A stretch of DNA of 64,000 nucleotides from Blattamonas nauphoetae (taxonomy: Eukaryota; Preaxostyla; Oxymonadida). The position numbers and the translations under genes are program-made. The first letter of the stretch is position 1. Every line of letters starts with the position of its first letter. The notes beneath the pieces were generated by a model. That model saw only the letters and a list, made by a program, of their open reading frames with translations, ran no database searches and was not told where the DNA came from. Shown here piece after piece: positions 11,001 through 20,665 of the stretch. The stretch covers positions 100,741 to 164,740 of the forward strand of contig JARBJD010000160.1 in NCBI GenBank assembly GCA_033064195.1, given 5' to 3'.

Positions 11001-12950
11001 TCTGAACTTCGGTAGGTCCTGAGTTGGGACACTCTCAAACAGTGACTTCTCGACGTACAGATCGTTCCCTTCTGCAGCCCGATTCTTCTCAAATCTCGCG
11101 TCATCAACGTTTGTCGTATAGAATGCTATCGGCTGAGAGGAAGTCGACGTTCCTTTGACATAAATCGCTCCTCCTTTCCCAGTCGGGTTCTCAGACGACC
11201 CATCACCCACAGCCACACACGAATGGAACGTCGTTCCGTATGTGGCTGATGCCACGTGGGTTGCGATGATGCGTCCACTTCCGTTCAGTTCGATACACAG
11301 AGCTCCGCCGTTCTTCGCTTCGCACAGCTGGAACATCGGATAGTTCAAACGGACAGATCCTCCCACAGAGTTCAGGACAGATCCATTGGCGCTTGTGATG
11401 AAACTTTGGAATCTCATGTTCGTCAGAGTGATGGATCCCCCAGTGTTTTCGATAAATGAACAACCTGTTTGGCTGTAAGGTCCACTCTTCGAGATGGAAG
11501 TTTGTAGGAAGACGAAAGATCCATCTTTGACAACGAAGAGTGGGCGAGTTTGGTACAGAGAAGTCAAATGCAGTGTTCCTTGTTCGAAAGTAAATGTGGA
11601 AGAAGAATCCTCGACCATCACAAATGGCATGTCGATGACGTGATTGAGATTGAACTGGGATTGAAACATTTGAAAGAAACCTTGGTTCCTAATGCGGAAG
11701 AGTGGCACCGTGGCTTGGGGTGTGCATAGGATCTGAAGAGACTTGATACTGACTCTCTTGTTGTTAAAGTCGTGTGGGTTCGTCATATGCCATGAGGAAC
11801 CCGCAACTTGGAGAAATATGGTTGCTCCAGTTCCTTCACATTGATCAAGAATTTCGTTGAAACTCGAGAAATATGAGAGAGGGGTTCCTTGTTCGATTCG
11901 ATAGGCGACTGGATGAGGCATTCCTTTTGAACTGAACGAGAGATCGGGAAAGTACATATTCTTCGACGTAACGGTTGTCCCACTCTCCTGCCCGACATGT
12001 GGTTTTGTGCTGTTAGATCGACAGTTCGTGTTGATGGAAGGTTGCGTAGTGAATCCTGTCATGAACACATCGTTTCCCTTTCCTCCTGTCTGGATGAGTG
12101 CGGAGTTGTTGATGAAGATGAGAAGGCTTTGGGCCACTTTGCTTGAACTTGAACCGACAAAGTCACAGCATCCAGCTCGACCAGATGACGAACAGTTCGT
12201 GAAATCACTTCGAGTGATCGAGATGGTGCTTGTTGAGGATGAGTCCATGCATGTCCCTCCCAATCCGTCCTGTCTGACGAGATTGTAGAACCAGCAGAAA
12301 TCAATCGAAACCGTCGTTGAACCAGAGAACGACATCACTGCTGTGCTTTTCAGAGTCATCGATGCAAATGTTGAACAGCGAACAGCCGCATTTCCACCAG
12401 TGAAGGAGAAGAGGTATGCATCGTGATCAGCGATGTCTTCCAATTCGATGTGACTGAGTCTGGTCTGCCCTGCTGTCATTGTGAGGAGTGTGACTGAGGG
12501 AGTGGCTGGTTTGATGCTCATGGCAGAGAGTGTGATGTTTCCTGTTGATGTGATTCCCCCTGTTGTGAATGTAGTTGGTTTTGTGTCGTTGGAAATGAAC
12601 CCGCGTCCCTGCAATTCAAACGACTTCTCTGTCGTTCGTGAAGAATCAGTGAACATGCCAAGTCCCAACTCGATGAGAGCAAAGGCGGCACCAACTTTGC
12701 CGAATGCAGTATCGATCGTCGAGCATGGACTCGCTTCAGAACATTCATTTCCTTTTGCTCCGATTTGAACATGCAAAATCAAGCTGGCAGAACCATTTCC
12801 AGCCGATGGCTGAGGAAGGATGGTTTCCTGCTGTGGATGGACTCCATTTTCGAGTGAAGTGTCGTAGTACGCGATTCGAGGGAGAGCACTCGTTGACGTG
12901 CAGCCGACTGTATTGGCATTGGAGATGGCATTGGCGGTGTTTGTTCTGAA
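5016..12950 (-). CDS. Giant Pmp-like beta-helix surface protein (5' end incomplete)
   Basis: An open frame of about 2,644 residues. It contains many short parallel beta-helix repeats with GGAL, GGAV and GGAI motifs and 'SFTSCSSSGNGG' blocks, the pattern of chlamydial polymorphic outer-membrane proteins and the Pmp-like families of some protists. Cysteine pairs of the form GxxxLPCxTL recur at the start of each ~300-residue segment, suggesting disulfide-closed modules. This implies a secreted or surface protein. The frame opens after a stop at 12951-12953 without an ATG; the sequence ...CTGATTCAG at that point is a plausible intron acceptor, so a small upstream exon carrying the signal peptide is likely but not located. 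The C-terminus, ending TGA at 5016-5018, has no membrane helix or kinase domain, unlike the receptor at 50.8 kb, so it is either a secreted form or ends early. The last ~500 residues are serine-rich and less regular. Confidence 0.85.
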   Translation of the reverse strand, partial: FRTNTANAISNANTVGCTSTSALPRIAYYDTSLENGVHPQQETILPQPSAGNGSASLILHVQIGAKGNECSEASPCSTIDTAFGKVGAAFALIELGLGMFTDSSRTTEKSFELQGRGFISNDTKPTTFTTGGITSTGNITLSAMSIKPATPSVTLLTMTAGQTRLSHIELEDIADHDAYLFSFTGGNAAVRCSTFASMTLKSTAVMSFSGSTTVSIDFCWFYNLVRQDGLGGTCMDSSSTSTISITRSDFTNCSSSGRAGCCDFVGSSSSKVAQSLLIFINNSALIQTGGKGNDVFMTGFTTQPSINTNCRSNSTKPHVGQESGTTVTSKNMYFPDLSFSSKGMPHPVAYRIEQGTPLSYFSSFNEILDQCEGTGATIFLQVAGSSWHMTNPHDFNNKRVSIKSLQILCTPQATVPLFRIRNQGFFQMFQSQFNLNHVIDMPFVMVEDSSSTFTFEQGTLHLTSLYQTRPLFVVKDGSFVFLQTSISKSGPYSQTGCSFIENTGGSITLTNMRFQSFITSANGSVLNSVGGSVRLNYPMFQLCEAKNGGALCIELNGSGRIIATHVASATYGTTFHSCVAVGDGSSENPTGKGGAIYVKGTSTSSQPIAFYTTNVDDARFEKNRAAEGNDLYVEKSLFESVPTQDLPKFRGGSLSDQHHVVIEGREPENAEEIGLSIPFPIISVNGSVIEPTTGVSGSDNENCKWTSSFCSTVRYGIRFLTQKYKNDTLMPMTIKYVWNMTYHESDIIVASQDVTVTGTTTSNQKTSTITRTLVKTNETAAKNLFLFTIEEKAIMTVTNIDFIAPSKHGLFDLTATGESVTLDNLAIISEGGVEHIQSVIRTSTGPVSIFDCVFNSSSETPAVYSLPVVSLSATDKPFTFESTSFMSLSMKSSSVLEIETEGEISLKSVKFTDCVRTNTPNGYLVHIKTTGIETKVTPARWAESFNDSTLLEHFSGLDKGKAETDMWQTTPLLFFLLPSPTSSIRMSSSSDQATTHPKCGTPRLPCSTLHSGISSVDTHLQSVLEMATDGSIVESVIRTSSLEIKSTSSTKRTITLNDAASFVMNGASKVLLFNTIQFLVDLSCTSSTLFVVQLGTVSLKTCLIGSDSKVTLPATTTKLIEVHNGATLALEASTLQRLSFGSEEAGTLIYLCTGSTFIRDNDSVFSEVESKGKGTVIYVEASSLSTVAGNTSFAPFKSQLPLPAGRMFTPAEKALFFGKEGSNEWSLLYYWYPHTVTHLTLDVTEDGEDHVNCGISQLPCQTLVHGWSKLKVSGTTLQLSRSDTINTTLTTKFSVLTLATGPIMSNADQTIVVGTEGSLVVSTDDHTLILQNQKFILESPRSTSAFSISAGSLSISSCSFGEQRTVTTFEASTLIAQTGGNLKLTSCSFTDIVSTGNGSVLNALVSAGKSLIVVDGSVSGCSTTGNGGALHVTLHETGRFEMTGTTGMSFSNCEALVDSSKPENTTGLGQAVHILVKDTASVFTLSKILFSSTSQPAAEPFLFIQAPSLASSITSTSMAFLSAPFSESDLAKYEGFEDTNLTVRHPLVLFLLDVATGYLKSTGNDSLRCGLDLSPCQTLSRLTSRLLEDSTATGVPQFKILIVDSGLLNSSLVIGQYSLDVEKSAHTASLHMNNGQFSIPSTSTSGLLSVKSLELKWSATPTKILDLAGGHASIDSCSIAYTPTTDTFSSTTLFSVTGGILTITSLSLDMQEKKASSVVALNGGAVVLSDCTFEKGKLQASLIDGTGSITLPAGTFISLVDSSDTQAHAISSIVTSDQTVSIGSSSMTTSFTSCSSSGNGGALHVKVSGTGSLSVTHTSFSLCSSSENGGAVSLDLSSMESTQFTFTSVGFGSLGANSNGVSKKGQNVFVVLAQAQIPSLLTSDKWTGSYLSSPANSVAFTESEKNLIAFSASSDTRWSLLHVLFAYASGDVFVDSSNGESNAICGQSVLPCSSLSQGYTNLAGSSVKVRSSIDLDDSITSKAGSTSITSNDASIRSVSVLSGKGITISTGTVTFLSLKFILTASGIASPVWTVNGGVLNVGSTVTIANPLSSAEHASNVILVSSGTLSVASLILDFTTKLSLKGSSFISQSGGIITWTNVSTSSVSSVSDGSASGTTIHSSIGSGSSLTIGSSSTTTSFTSCSSNGNGGALAVAITSGSLWLHSCRFEGCSSAMDGGAVWLDLSQMPTLSQYSLLQTEFGTGSSGNKASGMGDCVFVVGDDLERVVVGSIWRGSFEEAGEDDLWGRDDASAGMSLLLLLRSQVIGVGEGGSDEAAGTVDSPFKTLHRCFVETEESDRSIAVVVVGRARIGESCWLVDQPGWSMEVSGSESGSGGSFEGEVLCSVSDEEKPGTAFSSARHAMITVRGQTLSFFGILFSSFSAPRSTGFVFSLLSSCSLSSSSPIAVSLVSVSGSSSFSADRFSIRDVSFVGKACLVQFSESSEIALTSCSFSSVSLAGGALIWGTTRGGMKVANSEFFDCSGEEFGSVIRIEIVGITGAITNNNFRSCWTRVRVGETSERRVVGGGCVVVEMMTRTRSTRRLRSSCVDLSLSSFSDCTLTNTDTSESSSSLSWFVGGSGFLIFGNEKTDCAILQKVRLSRCLCRGFEGMNGFDGGVVVGRGHRLFADRRDSSVGECQMGSVQLR

Positions 12951-14915
12951 TCAGGGTGTTCCATTTTGCGGGCAAGGTCTGAAGATAGTGTTGAAATGTT
13001 GAGAAAAGGGCGGTCTAATTGTGGTGAAGTTGTCATTGGGAGAGGCAGGCATAATGTTCAGCCGAAAGAGAGAACGAGTGTTCGGAGTGGTACCCATCAT
13101 AAATCCAGATCATTAGTTCCTTTTCCTCAAATCTCATTGAAGTGCTTGAAGAATGAACTGAGAGCGTGAAGAGATAGACTCACTCGTTTTTTCCACGTAT
13201 TCAACTTCATTTCCATCCAGAATCTGGAGTGGCGACTCATCACTTTTCCATGTCATGTACGTCGTTTTCATCTTCTATATTCTCATATTCATCTCTTTCA
13301 CCTTGCTTTCTATCATTTTCTTCTCTTTGCCGCCATGTCACCTGACAATTGTCTGCTGTTTTCAGTTCCCCATTTTGAATCAAGAATCTTCAGCCGTCGA
13401 TGCAACCATGATCCATATCAATAGAAGTCTCGCCACCAAAATATCTGTGTTCTCCCTTTCGATATCATCTTTCACCTTACAAGAGTTTTGTTGGGTCATC
13501 ATTCATCACCAAACATACATCGCTCCTCGAAGTTGAAATAGGTTCGTTTTGTCCATCTAAACAAGCCATCGTCAGTCTTATTTCATTAAAATCAAAATTT
13601 ATGTATGAGCAGTCCATTATCTCATCTAACGTTGTGGATCGAGCAGCCACAATTGTGTAGTTCTCAATGAAATAATCCTCGCGTCACAAAATCGTACTGA
13701 CGCAGTAATTCTCCTAAAAAATTATCTTTCTTCGTTTATCATCCCTAAATACATCATTTCTGAACTTTTTTCAATTTCATAAAAACATAGAAGTTGTCAC
13801 GATCAACTCTGAAATCTCACGTTTTTTCAATTTTTCTCTTTAATGGATGTATTTTGTCCATTGTTTCACATAGAGACCTCTTTTTTTGTTGTTTTCCATC
13901 CTTTCCCTGTCTTTGAACTTGTTTTGCAATAAAAAGTGTGCAAAAATGTGCTGATCTTAGAAAGGCCATTTCATGCGCGATCAGGCTTGAAATCTATAAA
14001 TTCACCTTTCTTATGTGTACTCAACAACTAAATCTGAATTCAGTAAAATTTGATTTTTTTCCACGCTCATATATTATTTGCATCATTTCATTGAGATTTA
14101 CACAATTATGAACTGTCTCTATTCGCGAATTCAGCAAAATCTCCAGTTAACACGATATCTACTCTTCCTCTTTCGCAAATTTGTTGAAGAAAAAAGTCCA
14201 ATTGTATCTGAAGGATCGTCCTTTGATATGCTCTTGTCTCCACACAACCATCTCCAATCCGTCGTAACTATCGACATCTTTCAACCGATCACTCCAAAAG
14301 TTCTTTCTGCAAACATTTTCAGATCTTAAATGTTGGATTTCATCCCGGTATCCTTTCCACTTTGGAGAAATTAGCGTTTCTTTCATCACCTCTCTCCGAT
14401 CCCCTCCACAAATCTCTCATCTCCTTCATCCAACACTCTATCTCATTTTTCGGTCAGGGCAATTGGTCTCTTTTAGAAACTGATTCTGAAATCTAACTCA
14501 AATCATCAAATTTCATCAAATCCTCAATCACCTTCTCACAATCACGATTTGCCCAACTTTGGTTCCGCAGCAGCATCTCAACATTCCCGGCTACATCACA
14601 GTTCACTACATCCTGTCAAAATCCAGTGTTCAACCTCTCATCGATCCTCCAACTCAACACTCCTTTTGTCGACTTCATCCTCTCCGTCTGGAGCACCGAC
14701 CATGAGCGACCGCTGGCTGTGATTGAACAGATTGTTCCGCAGCCGCTGACCAGCGTGGCGTGAGTGCATCAGCCCAGGAACATGACATCCTCTCGCCCCC
14801 ACTCCAATCGTGGATGAGGTTTGACCCATTCAGATCGTCTCAACTTAGCCAGCTGTCGAATTTGCCCACTAAGACATATCATTCTCTCCGAAGCGAAGGC
14901 TCCACTCCCCACACA
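12951..14915. other. Intergenic, mostly AT-rich; no gene recognised
   Basis: Upstream side of the giant beta-helix gene. The first ~250 bp probably contain its missing first exon(s): GT-containing donors exist near 13098 in the minus sense, but none stands out. From 13.2 to 14.5 kb the sequence is T-rich on this strand with only short random frames. I see no inverted-repeat ends or RNA gene here. Confidence 0.6.
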
Positions 14916-14918
14916 ACC

Positions 14919-15276
14919 CGACACTCGACGAATCAAATTGGAGCTGGATCAGCGGTTGGACAAGGCGAGGAGAGCGTGGAAAGATAAGGAAGCCTAAATC
15001 AAGGAAGAGATCTCGAGACTGCGGAGCAAACAAAAGTCCACCAAGGTGCACCAGCACGATCCGTCGGACGAGGAAGACGAAGCCCCCGCACCGCTCGAGG
15101 ACGGGAATGTCATCACAACGGAAAAGTCAATCACTGTCACCCTCCCCCGCACGTCAATTCAGTATGGCGTAGTACAACGCACAGAGACGTGGATCGACTC
15201 GACCATCCACGTCTCGTCGTCGCTGATCATCCACGTCACACTGCACACCATCCTCGCCAACGAGCCGAGTTGGTGA
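14919..15276 (+). pseudogene. Relic of an unidentified coiled-coil gene
   Basis: A GC-richer island reads IKLELDQRLDKARRAWKDKE, an in-frame TAA, then IKEEISRLRSKQKS, an acidic DPSDEEDEAPAPLEDG stretch and TEKSITVTLPRTS, up to TGA at 15274-15276. The continuous sense reading across the single stop suggests a decayed gene rather than chance. Similar GC-rich text continues to about 15950 in shifting frames (SLPEVFFHPVWMSETL), probably more of the same relic. The family is not recognised. Confidence 0.4.
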
Positions 15277-16008
15277 GATGGGCCCTGTTGGTCAGATACC
15301 ACAACTCAGGTCAGCTTGACCTCTCAGCTGATGGGAACAGGACAACTGTGTGCCTCTTCTACTCGCTGGTTCCGAAGAGTCGCCTCAGATTGGCTACTCA
15401 AACTCCAGCCGACCTCACACTCCCAAACCCACAATCGGAGTTCAGCCTGCCCTCCAAAGACTTACCACGACTGGTTCTGCCTCATCTTCATTTCTGCCGC
15501 TCCGTTGTCTGTCGAGTTTGGTGTGGCCGAGGATGTTGTGTGTGAATCGATAAGAACGTCGAGCATGTCTTCCGAGTCGACTGTCTTGGCCAACTCTCCT
15601 CGCTCGCTTCCACAACGTCCTTCTCTGACCATTTCGAACTGTCTTAACACTTTGTGTATGGTTTGGTGAGTTGCCTGGGCTCGTTCAACCACATTCTCTC
15701 CAATCGAGCTCGTCTCCTCGTCATGTCTGGTTGGAGCCTCTTCCGTCCTTTCCTCTCCTCCCACATCGACTCTTTCGTCAAATCACTCGCCGACGGCTCG
15801 TACGACCAGCGAGTCATTCCCGTCCATCTTTTGGCAGGCTCTTTGCCTGAAGTGTTCTTCCATCCAGTTTGGATGAGCGAGACGCTGCTGTACGACATCT
15901 GCTCGATTGAATGGAACGACAAACCAGAACACAGACTTTTCAATTGAAGTCTTCTCTTGTCGTGTCTAATCGTCCATCATTCCCATCCCATCTCCCACAA
16001 CCCCACTC
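15277..16008. other. GC-rich degenerate stretch, probable continuation of gene relic
   Basis: No complete gene. Short plus-strand frames break repeatedly but keep a protein-like composition up to the TGA near 15946, after which the sequence becomes ordinary intergenic DNA. Confidence 0.35.
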
Positions 16009-16290
16009 TCAACTCGCTCCGTAGACATAAGTACACAACCCTTCATCGAACAATGTGATTCTTTCAATTTCGGATGCAGATTCATGGGAATTGAGTGTGG
16101 AGGATTTCAGAATGACATGAAAGCCAGAAGATGAAACTGTGTTGGTGGTTGTGAAGAATGAATGAATGATTGTGAATAACCATGCGATATGAACCCACAC
16201 GTCTTTCGATGACCTTATACTGCTTTGATCCGGTTCTGTTAGGGCCAACAAGCCGTCGATCTCATCGATGAGTTCCATCGTTCGTTTCAA
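16009..16290 (-). CDS. Possible terminal exon, hypothetical
   Basis: A minus-strand frame of ~93 residues is preceded in the sense direction by CTTTTGCAG, a good 3' splice site, and has no ATG at its very start (first in-frame ATG a few codons in). It contains one hydrophobic stretch (VHIAWLFTIIHSFF). It lies just downstream of the beta-helix gene ending at 16405 and could be an alternative last exon of that gene or an independent fragment. Confidence 0.3.
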   Translation of the reverse strand: MKRTMELIDEIDGLLALTEPDQSSIRSSKDVWVHIAWLFTIIHSFFTTTNTVSSSGFHVILKSSTLNSHESASEIERITLFDEGLCTYVYGAS

Positions 16291-16404
16291 ACCTGCAAAA
16301 GACCAACCTTTACCTTATTCATCCCTTGATTGTCGATTTATTAATTAAATTCAAGATTTGTATGTGTGTTTTGAAATCTGGTGGAGCGATCAAAACCCAG
16401 AAAA

Positions 16405-18150
16405 TTATGGGTAGTTTTGGAACACCCTGGTTCTGATCTGGATGTCATTCCCTCGATATGATGCGAGATTGTTCAGATTGTCTGTCTGATTCGCATTGTT
16501 GTTGATGAAAGCACAGTCCTCGTGATAGCTGTGATAAGGCCAGTACAGTTTGATTGCTCCTCCGAGCTTCCCAGCACTGCAGTCTTTGAAAACACTACGA
16601 AAGCATTTGTGATGGGCAGTGTAGAGACTGAGGCTTCCACCTTCACTGGCGGCCTTGTTCGCCTCGAAGAGAGTGTCAAAAATGTGGATGAGATGGACGC
16701 CGTTGTAGTACGATAAAGCCCCACCGCTGCCCGACGTGCTCTGTCTGAGAAACCGGCAGTGTGCAATTTGGACAAATGTTATTGCTTGACGGTTTTGGAT
16801 GGCTCTGGTGTTGGAGTAGACATCTTCTGCGGGGGTGGTGAATATGCAGTTGATAACATTCAACTGCAGAGGACGGACGGTATTGATTTGACTTTCATCG
16901 TTTGGAGTGTTGGAAATCCGACTAAACGTGAAGTTGGACGAGATAAGTGTAATCTTTGGGAAAGTTTCTGTTATGGCTTCAACATTCACAGAAGTCGCAT
17001 GATATGCACCAACTTTGGATGTGAACGAACACCCGTTAATTTCCAACGTCCCCGAGAAAGCCGAAAAAAAGATTAGTGATGTTTCCTGAGTTGGTGTATT
17101 TGTGGTGAGGTTGCAGAGACTAAACAGGAAAGATCCGCTTTGTGCGTGGTATGCATATCGATCTGCTGTACCTGTGATGGTCTTATTCTCATTTATGGTT
17201 GTCGGCTCATTGTTGAGGTTCAAACAATCGACAATGCTTGTGTTGAGGCAAAGCGATGACGAGCTATGGTCAATTCGCGAAATAGCAGCTCCATAAAGTG
17301 CGTTGTCCACGGAGGAGAAATGGCAGTGAGCCAGTTTCTGCTTGGTGATAGTTTGCGACTGTCTGGTTGTTTGAGATGGACCTGATGTCAGATTGAAGAG
17401 TTCGCAAGAGAGAAGGGATGCACATAACGATAAATGAGACTGAGGGGATGATGTGGATGAGGCAAGCCCGTTTGTTCCCACAACTTCCGATGACGTGAGC
17501 GACAACGATGAAATGACGATATCTGCGGAAAGTGAGGACGACTTTGGAAAATCAATCTCAGAAAAGGATCCGATAAGTGGGTACGTGCGGTTGACAGTGC
17601 AAGCAACCAGTGTGAGAGTAGACGACGATTGAGGCAACGAGGTCGTAATAACGAATGGTGAATGGTCTGCTTCTTGAAGGAAAATGATGCTTTTCGCAGT
17701 GATATCTGCCTCTTGTATGACGGCAAAGCGGGGGAGTGATTCCTTACTCGTTCCAAGATGATGGTTCATTGATCGTGGTTCCCAAAGGCTGGCTATGAAT
17801 GAGGTGAAGTGCAGAGTGGAATTCTGAATGTTAAAAATGCATTTCCACATATACGGTTGACGAGGTTGGCCATTCATATTTTCAGCTTCTCCTGGGTTTG
17901 GTAAGCCTTCCGAGGCGTATGATATTGTGACCTTTGTGCTCCCGATGATGGAAAAAGGCTCTGCAAAAATCCGAATGTCATGTCCAGAATAGATCCCATC
18001 TCCGAGGAGGAGCTGGTTGCTTTCATTCTCGGTATTTCGAGACGCTCGCTCGAAAATGGTTGTGAGTGGAATGTGTGATGAGTCAATTGAAGAATTTATT
18101 GTTTGAAACGAAGAAAACAGATACAAAAGAGAAGGGATGGCCCAATACAT
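16405..18150 (-). CDS. Secreted Pmp-like beta-helix protein, 581 aa
   Basis: A single-exon frame starts at ATG and ends at TAA. The first ~20 residues (MYWAIPSLLYLFSS) look like a signal peptide. The rest is a Ser/Thr/Asn-rich beta-helix with the GGAL, GGSL and GGAI turns near the C-terminus (SGSGGALSYYNG, ASEGGSLSLYT, GKLGGAIKLY) and FxxN-like repeats, as in Pmp-type proteins. Many N-x-S/T sites fit a secreted glycoprotein. There is no membrane anchor or kinase domain, so it is smaller and simpler than the 5.0-12.95 kb protein. It diverges only by distance from that gene and shares no long identical tract with it. Its ligand or role is unknown. Confidence 0.75.
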   Translation of the reverse strand: MYWAIPSLLYLFSSFQTINSSIDSSHIPLTTIFERASRNTENESNQLLLGDGIYSGHDIRIFAEPFSIIGSTKVTISYASEGLPNPGEAENMNGQPRQPYMWKCIFNIQNSTLHFTSFIASLWEPRSMNHHLGTSKESLPRFAVIQEADITAKSIIFLQEADHSPFVITTSLPQSSSTLTLVACTVNRTYPLIGSFSEIDFPKSSSLSADIVISSLSLTSSEVVGTNGLASSTSSPQSHLSLCASLLSCELFNLTSGPSQTTRQSQTITKQKLAHCHFSSVDNALYGAAISRIDHSSSSLCLNTSIVDCLNLNNEPTTINENKTITGTADRYAYHAQSGSFLFSLCNLTTNTPTQETSLIFFSAFSGTLEINGCSFTSKVGAYHATSVNVEAITETFPKITLISSNFTFSRISNTPNDESQINTVRPLQLNVINCIFTTPAEDVYSNTRAIQNRQAITFVQIAHCRFLRQSTSGSGGALSYYNGVHLIHIFDTLFEANKAASEGGSLSLYTAHHKCFRSVFKDCSAGKLGGAIKLYWPYHSYHEDCAFINNNANQTDNLNNLASYRGNDIQIRTRVFQNYP

Positions 18151-18430
18151 GTCGGTATCCTTTCACGACCAGAGGAGAATTGATGACGATCCTGCCCAAA
18201 CCACAAAACGATAGTTGACACGTGTTTGCTTCACTTCGTGTTTTTCACAAGTCTCCGATCAATCAAATCGAATAAACACGGTTGGTTGGTCACTAAACTC
18301 GGAATTGACCGAACTTTGAGTGAATCTATTTCTGGCAAAGGATGAAGTGTTCAATGAACAGAAGCGCGAAAGATGCAAGGAATAAGTGTCAGTAAACGCC
18401 AATAAACAAGAGTCTGTTCAAAATTCCCCA

Positions 18431-19428
18431 TTAAAAGCAAAAATCACACTTTTCTTTTTCCACCCAATGGGCCCTTTCTTTTGGGTAGCCAAGCGAGTTT
18501 TGGACATAGCGAACACCGTCCAACTTCCTATCCCAGTTAATATGGGTGTGGCCATAACAATGAACACAACTCCCCAGTTGTCTGATTTGATCTTCGAGGA
18601 TTGTTGATCCTGCGACCTGAAGATGTGAAAATAGGGAATTGGAGACATGTGGAAGGAACTTAAAACGGAGGTAGTTCTGCGATGGCATCAATTCTCGTCG
18701 AGGCACCATATGTGACAGAGTAATTACTGGGGATCCATCCGACGAGATTTTTGACTCGATGAATTCCCTATTTCGATCGAAGAGGGTTTGATACCCCGTT
18801 GACTGCGAAAATGCATGAAAGAAGAATGATACATTCACCCATTTCACATAATATTGGTCCGACCAGCCTTTCATTAGTTCGTGGTCTGCTTCAGACAATG
18901 GGTCGTACAGGCCTAATGAGCCATCGTACCTGGAAGAGGAAGATGAGTTGGAAAGGAAGGAATGCCATACCACGAGAAGAGTGGGACAATCCAAACAGAT
19001 CCTATTTTGGCTGGCTTGGTCCTGATGCCAGATTGTTCGAGGACAGTTAAGAGGTAATCCATCTATATTGAAGAGATATAATGGAGAAATTTCATACTTT
19101 TTCGATCGAATTTGAAAATTTGTCGTCTGAAATCCAGATATCATGGTTTCCAGGTGTGAAAAACACCTCCCTGAGAGATGAAGGTTCAATCAGATGAAAA
19201 AGAGACTTAAATTTGTGTTTCAGCATCACAAGGTATTCTTCACATTGTCCGATTGAATGAGAAACATCACCAGCGACGAGCTGAGATTGGTAAAGGAGAA
19301 TAGGTTGACGAGTTAGAGATGAGAAAGGATACAAGGATGTCATCTCGATGGTCTGACAATTTCCGGATCCATTCACAGTTCTCAGGATGATTCACGTGAA
19401 TGTCAGAGACAAGATATATCTTGCTCAT
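18431..19428 (-). CDS. Calcineurin-like metallophosphoesterase, 4 exons, 289 aa
   Basis: The exons are 19333-19428, 19098-19280, 18971-19062 and 18431-18929. The introns (52, 35 and 41 nt) begin GTATCC, GTATGA and GTATGG and end CAG, TAG and CAG; joined, they give 290 codons with no break. The protein starts MSKIYLVSDIHVNH and carries the binuclear-metal motifs of the family in order: D9-x-H11, GDVSHS (36-41), GNHD (76-79), a late H (LSHMV) and GHTH (about 250-253). The complete metal-ligand set predicts an active phosphoesterase; the substrate cannot be told from sequence. There is no signal peptide, so it is likely cytosolic. The open frames seen without splicing break at the introns, which is why this gene is easy to miss. 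Confidence 0.88.
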
Positions 19429-19631
19429 TACGTTCTGATGAGATCAGAACCAACTTTTTCCAGTTTTGTTCCAACAGTTTTGGAGGATGTATCATTAGGC
19501 ATCTACGAGATGAAAATCATCTGAAACATTTCTCTAAAGGTGGATTTTCAGATAATTTCGAGAGTGAACAGTCATGTTTTTGATCCTGTTGATAATGTCC
19601 CCATAAATCATTCTATCACTCAAACGTTCCC

Positions 19632-20362
19632 ATGTCTGACAAAGCACAAATCATTGAAGTCGATCTCCCCAAGACAGATGAAAAACCACCAGTTGCTCAG
19701 CGTCTTGAAGAGTATTCACAGCCTCAACTGACGAAGGAACAGCTCGAAAAGAAACTTAGTGAAGCAGAACAGCGAGTTCAGAAATCCATGGAAGAAGTTT
19801 GAAAATTTGAAGTTAATTTGTCTTTATTTAGAAAAAAGAACAAGCCGACGAGAAGGAACAGCATCGTGCTCAGACAAGGGAAAGATTGTCGGAACAAGAC
19901 AAAAAGGAGAGAGAAGAACTTGCTGCCAAGATTGAAACCAAAGTCGAAGAGGCATCAAAACGCCATGAGGAAACTCTTGCTCAAAAGAAAGAGCCAGGAC
20001 AGAAAATTGGCCAAAAAATTGAAGAGATCAAACAGAAGAATGAAGAAGAGGAAAACCAACGGAAGGAGCAAGAAGCAAAAATTCAGGAAAAACTCTCGGC
20101 TGCTGAGGAACGTGCTAAAGCCCATTTGGAGGAAAAAACCGAGTTTGCTAAACAACAAAACGAGAAAGTCCAACAAGCGAACATCGCCCTGGCGGAAGAA
20201 GATAAGAAGCGCACTGAGGAGATGAAGAAGCAACTTGACGAAAGAATGAACGCTGCGGAGGAAAGAAGGCATGAGAAAGAGGAGGAAATTAAGGAGAAGG
20301 CGGCCCTCGCAGCGGACATTCATAGTCCAAGCTTCAAGCGAAAACAACCGGAATCGCATTAA
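19632..20362 (+). CDS. Stathmin-like charged coiled-coil protein, 231 aa
   Basis: Exon 1 is 19632-19796, a 35-nt intron (GTTTGA...TTTAG) covers 19797-19831, and exon 2 is 19832-20362; the total is 232 codons ending TAA. After a short N-terminus (MSDKAQIIEVDLPKTDEK) it is a continuous, very Lys/Glu-rich helix with repeated blocks such as QLEKKLSEAEQRV, KIETKVEEASKR and RMNAAEERRHEKEEEI. Order and composition resemble the tubulin-binding helix of stathmins, in about two repeats. Low-complexity coiled coils can mimic this, so the family call is tentative. If right, it would bind tubulin and act in the cytoplasm. It is divergently placed from the phosphoesterase, about 200 bp away. Confidence 0.6.
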
Positions 20363-20665
20363 ATATCATTTGAATACTATCTTTGGAGACATAGTTCATC
20401 AACTTTCCTTTATTATTCAGTTCACTCCACGTATTATCACAGTCTGTTTCTGAAATGGTCTTTGGTGTGAAACTCTGCTTGTCTGAGATTGAGAAGAGCG
20501 AGGAGGAGTATTTCGGGAGAAAGTGTTCGATGGTTTCAGGATACGATGGATAGTTTCCGATTTTTTTCTTCTGTCGAACTGTTCAACAAATTGATCGCCC
20601 CATCGATTGATTCTCTCAGTTTTTGATCAATGCTATCCTTCGATAGATTCGAAATGAGTATTGCA

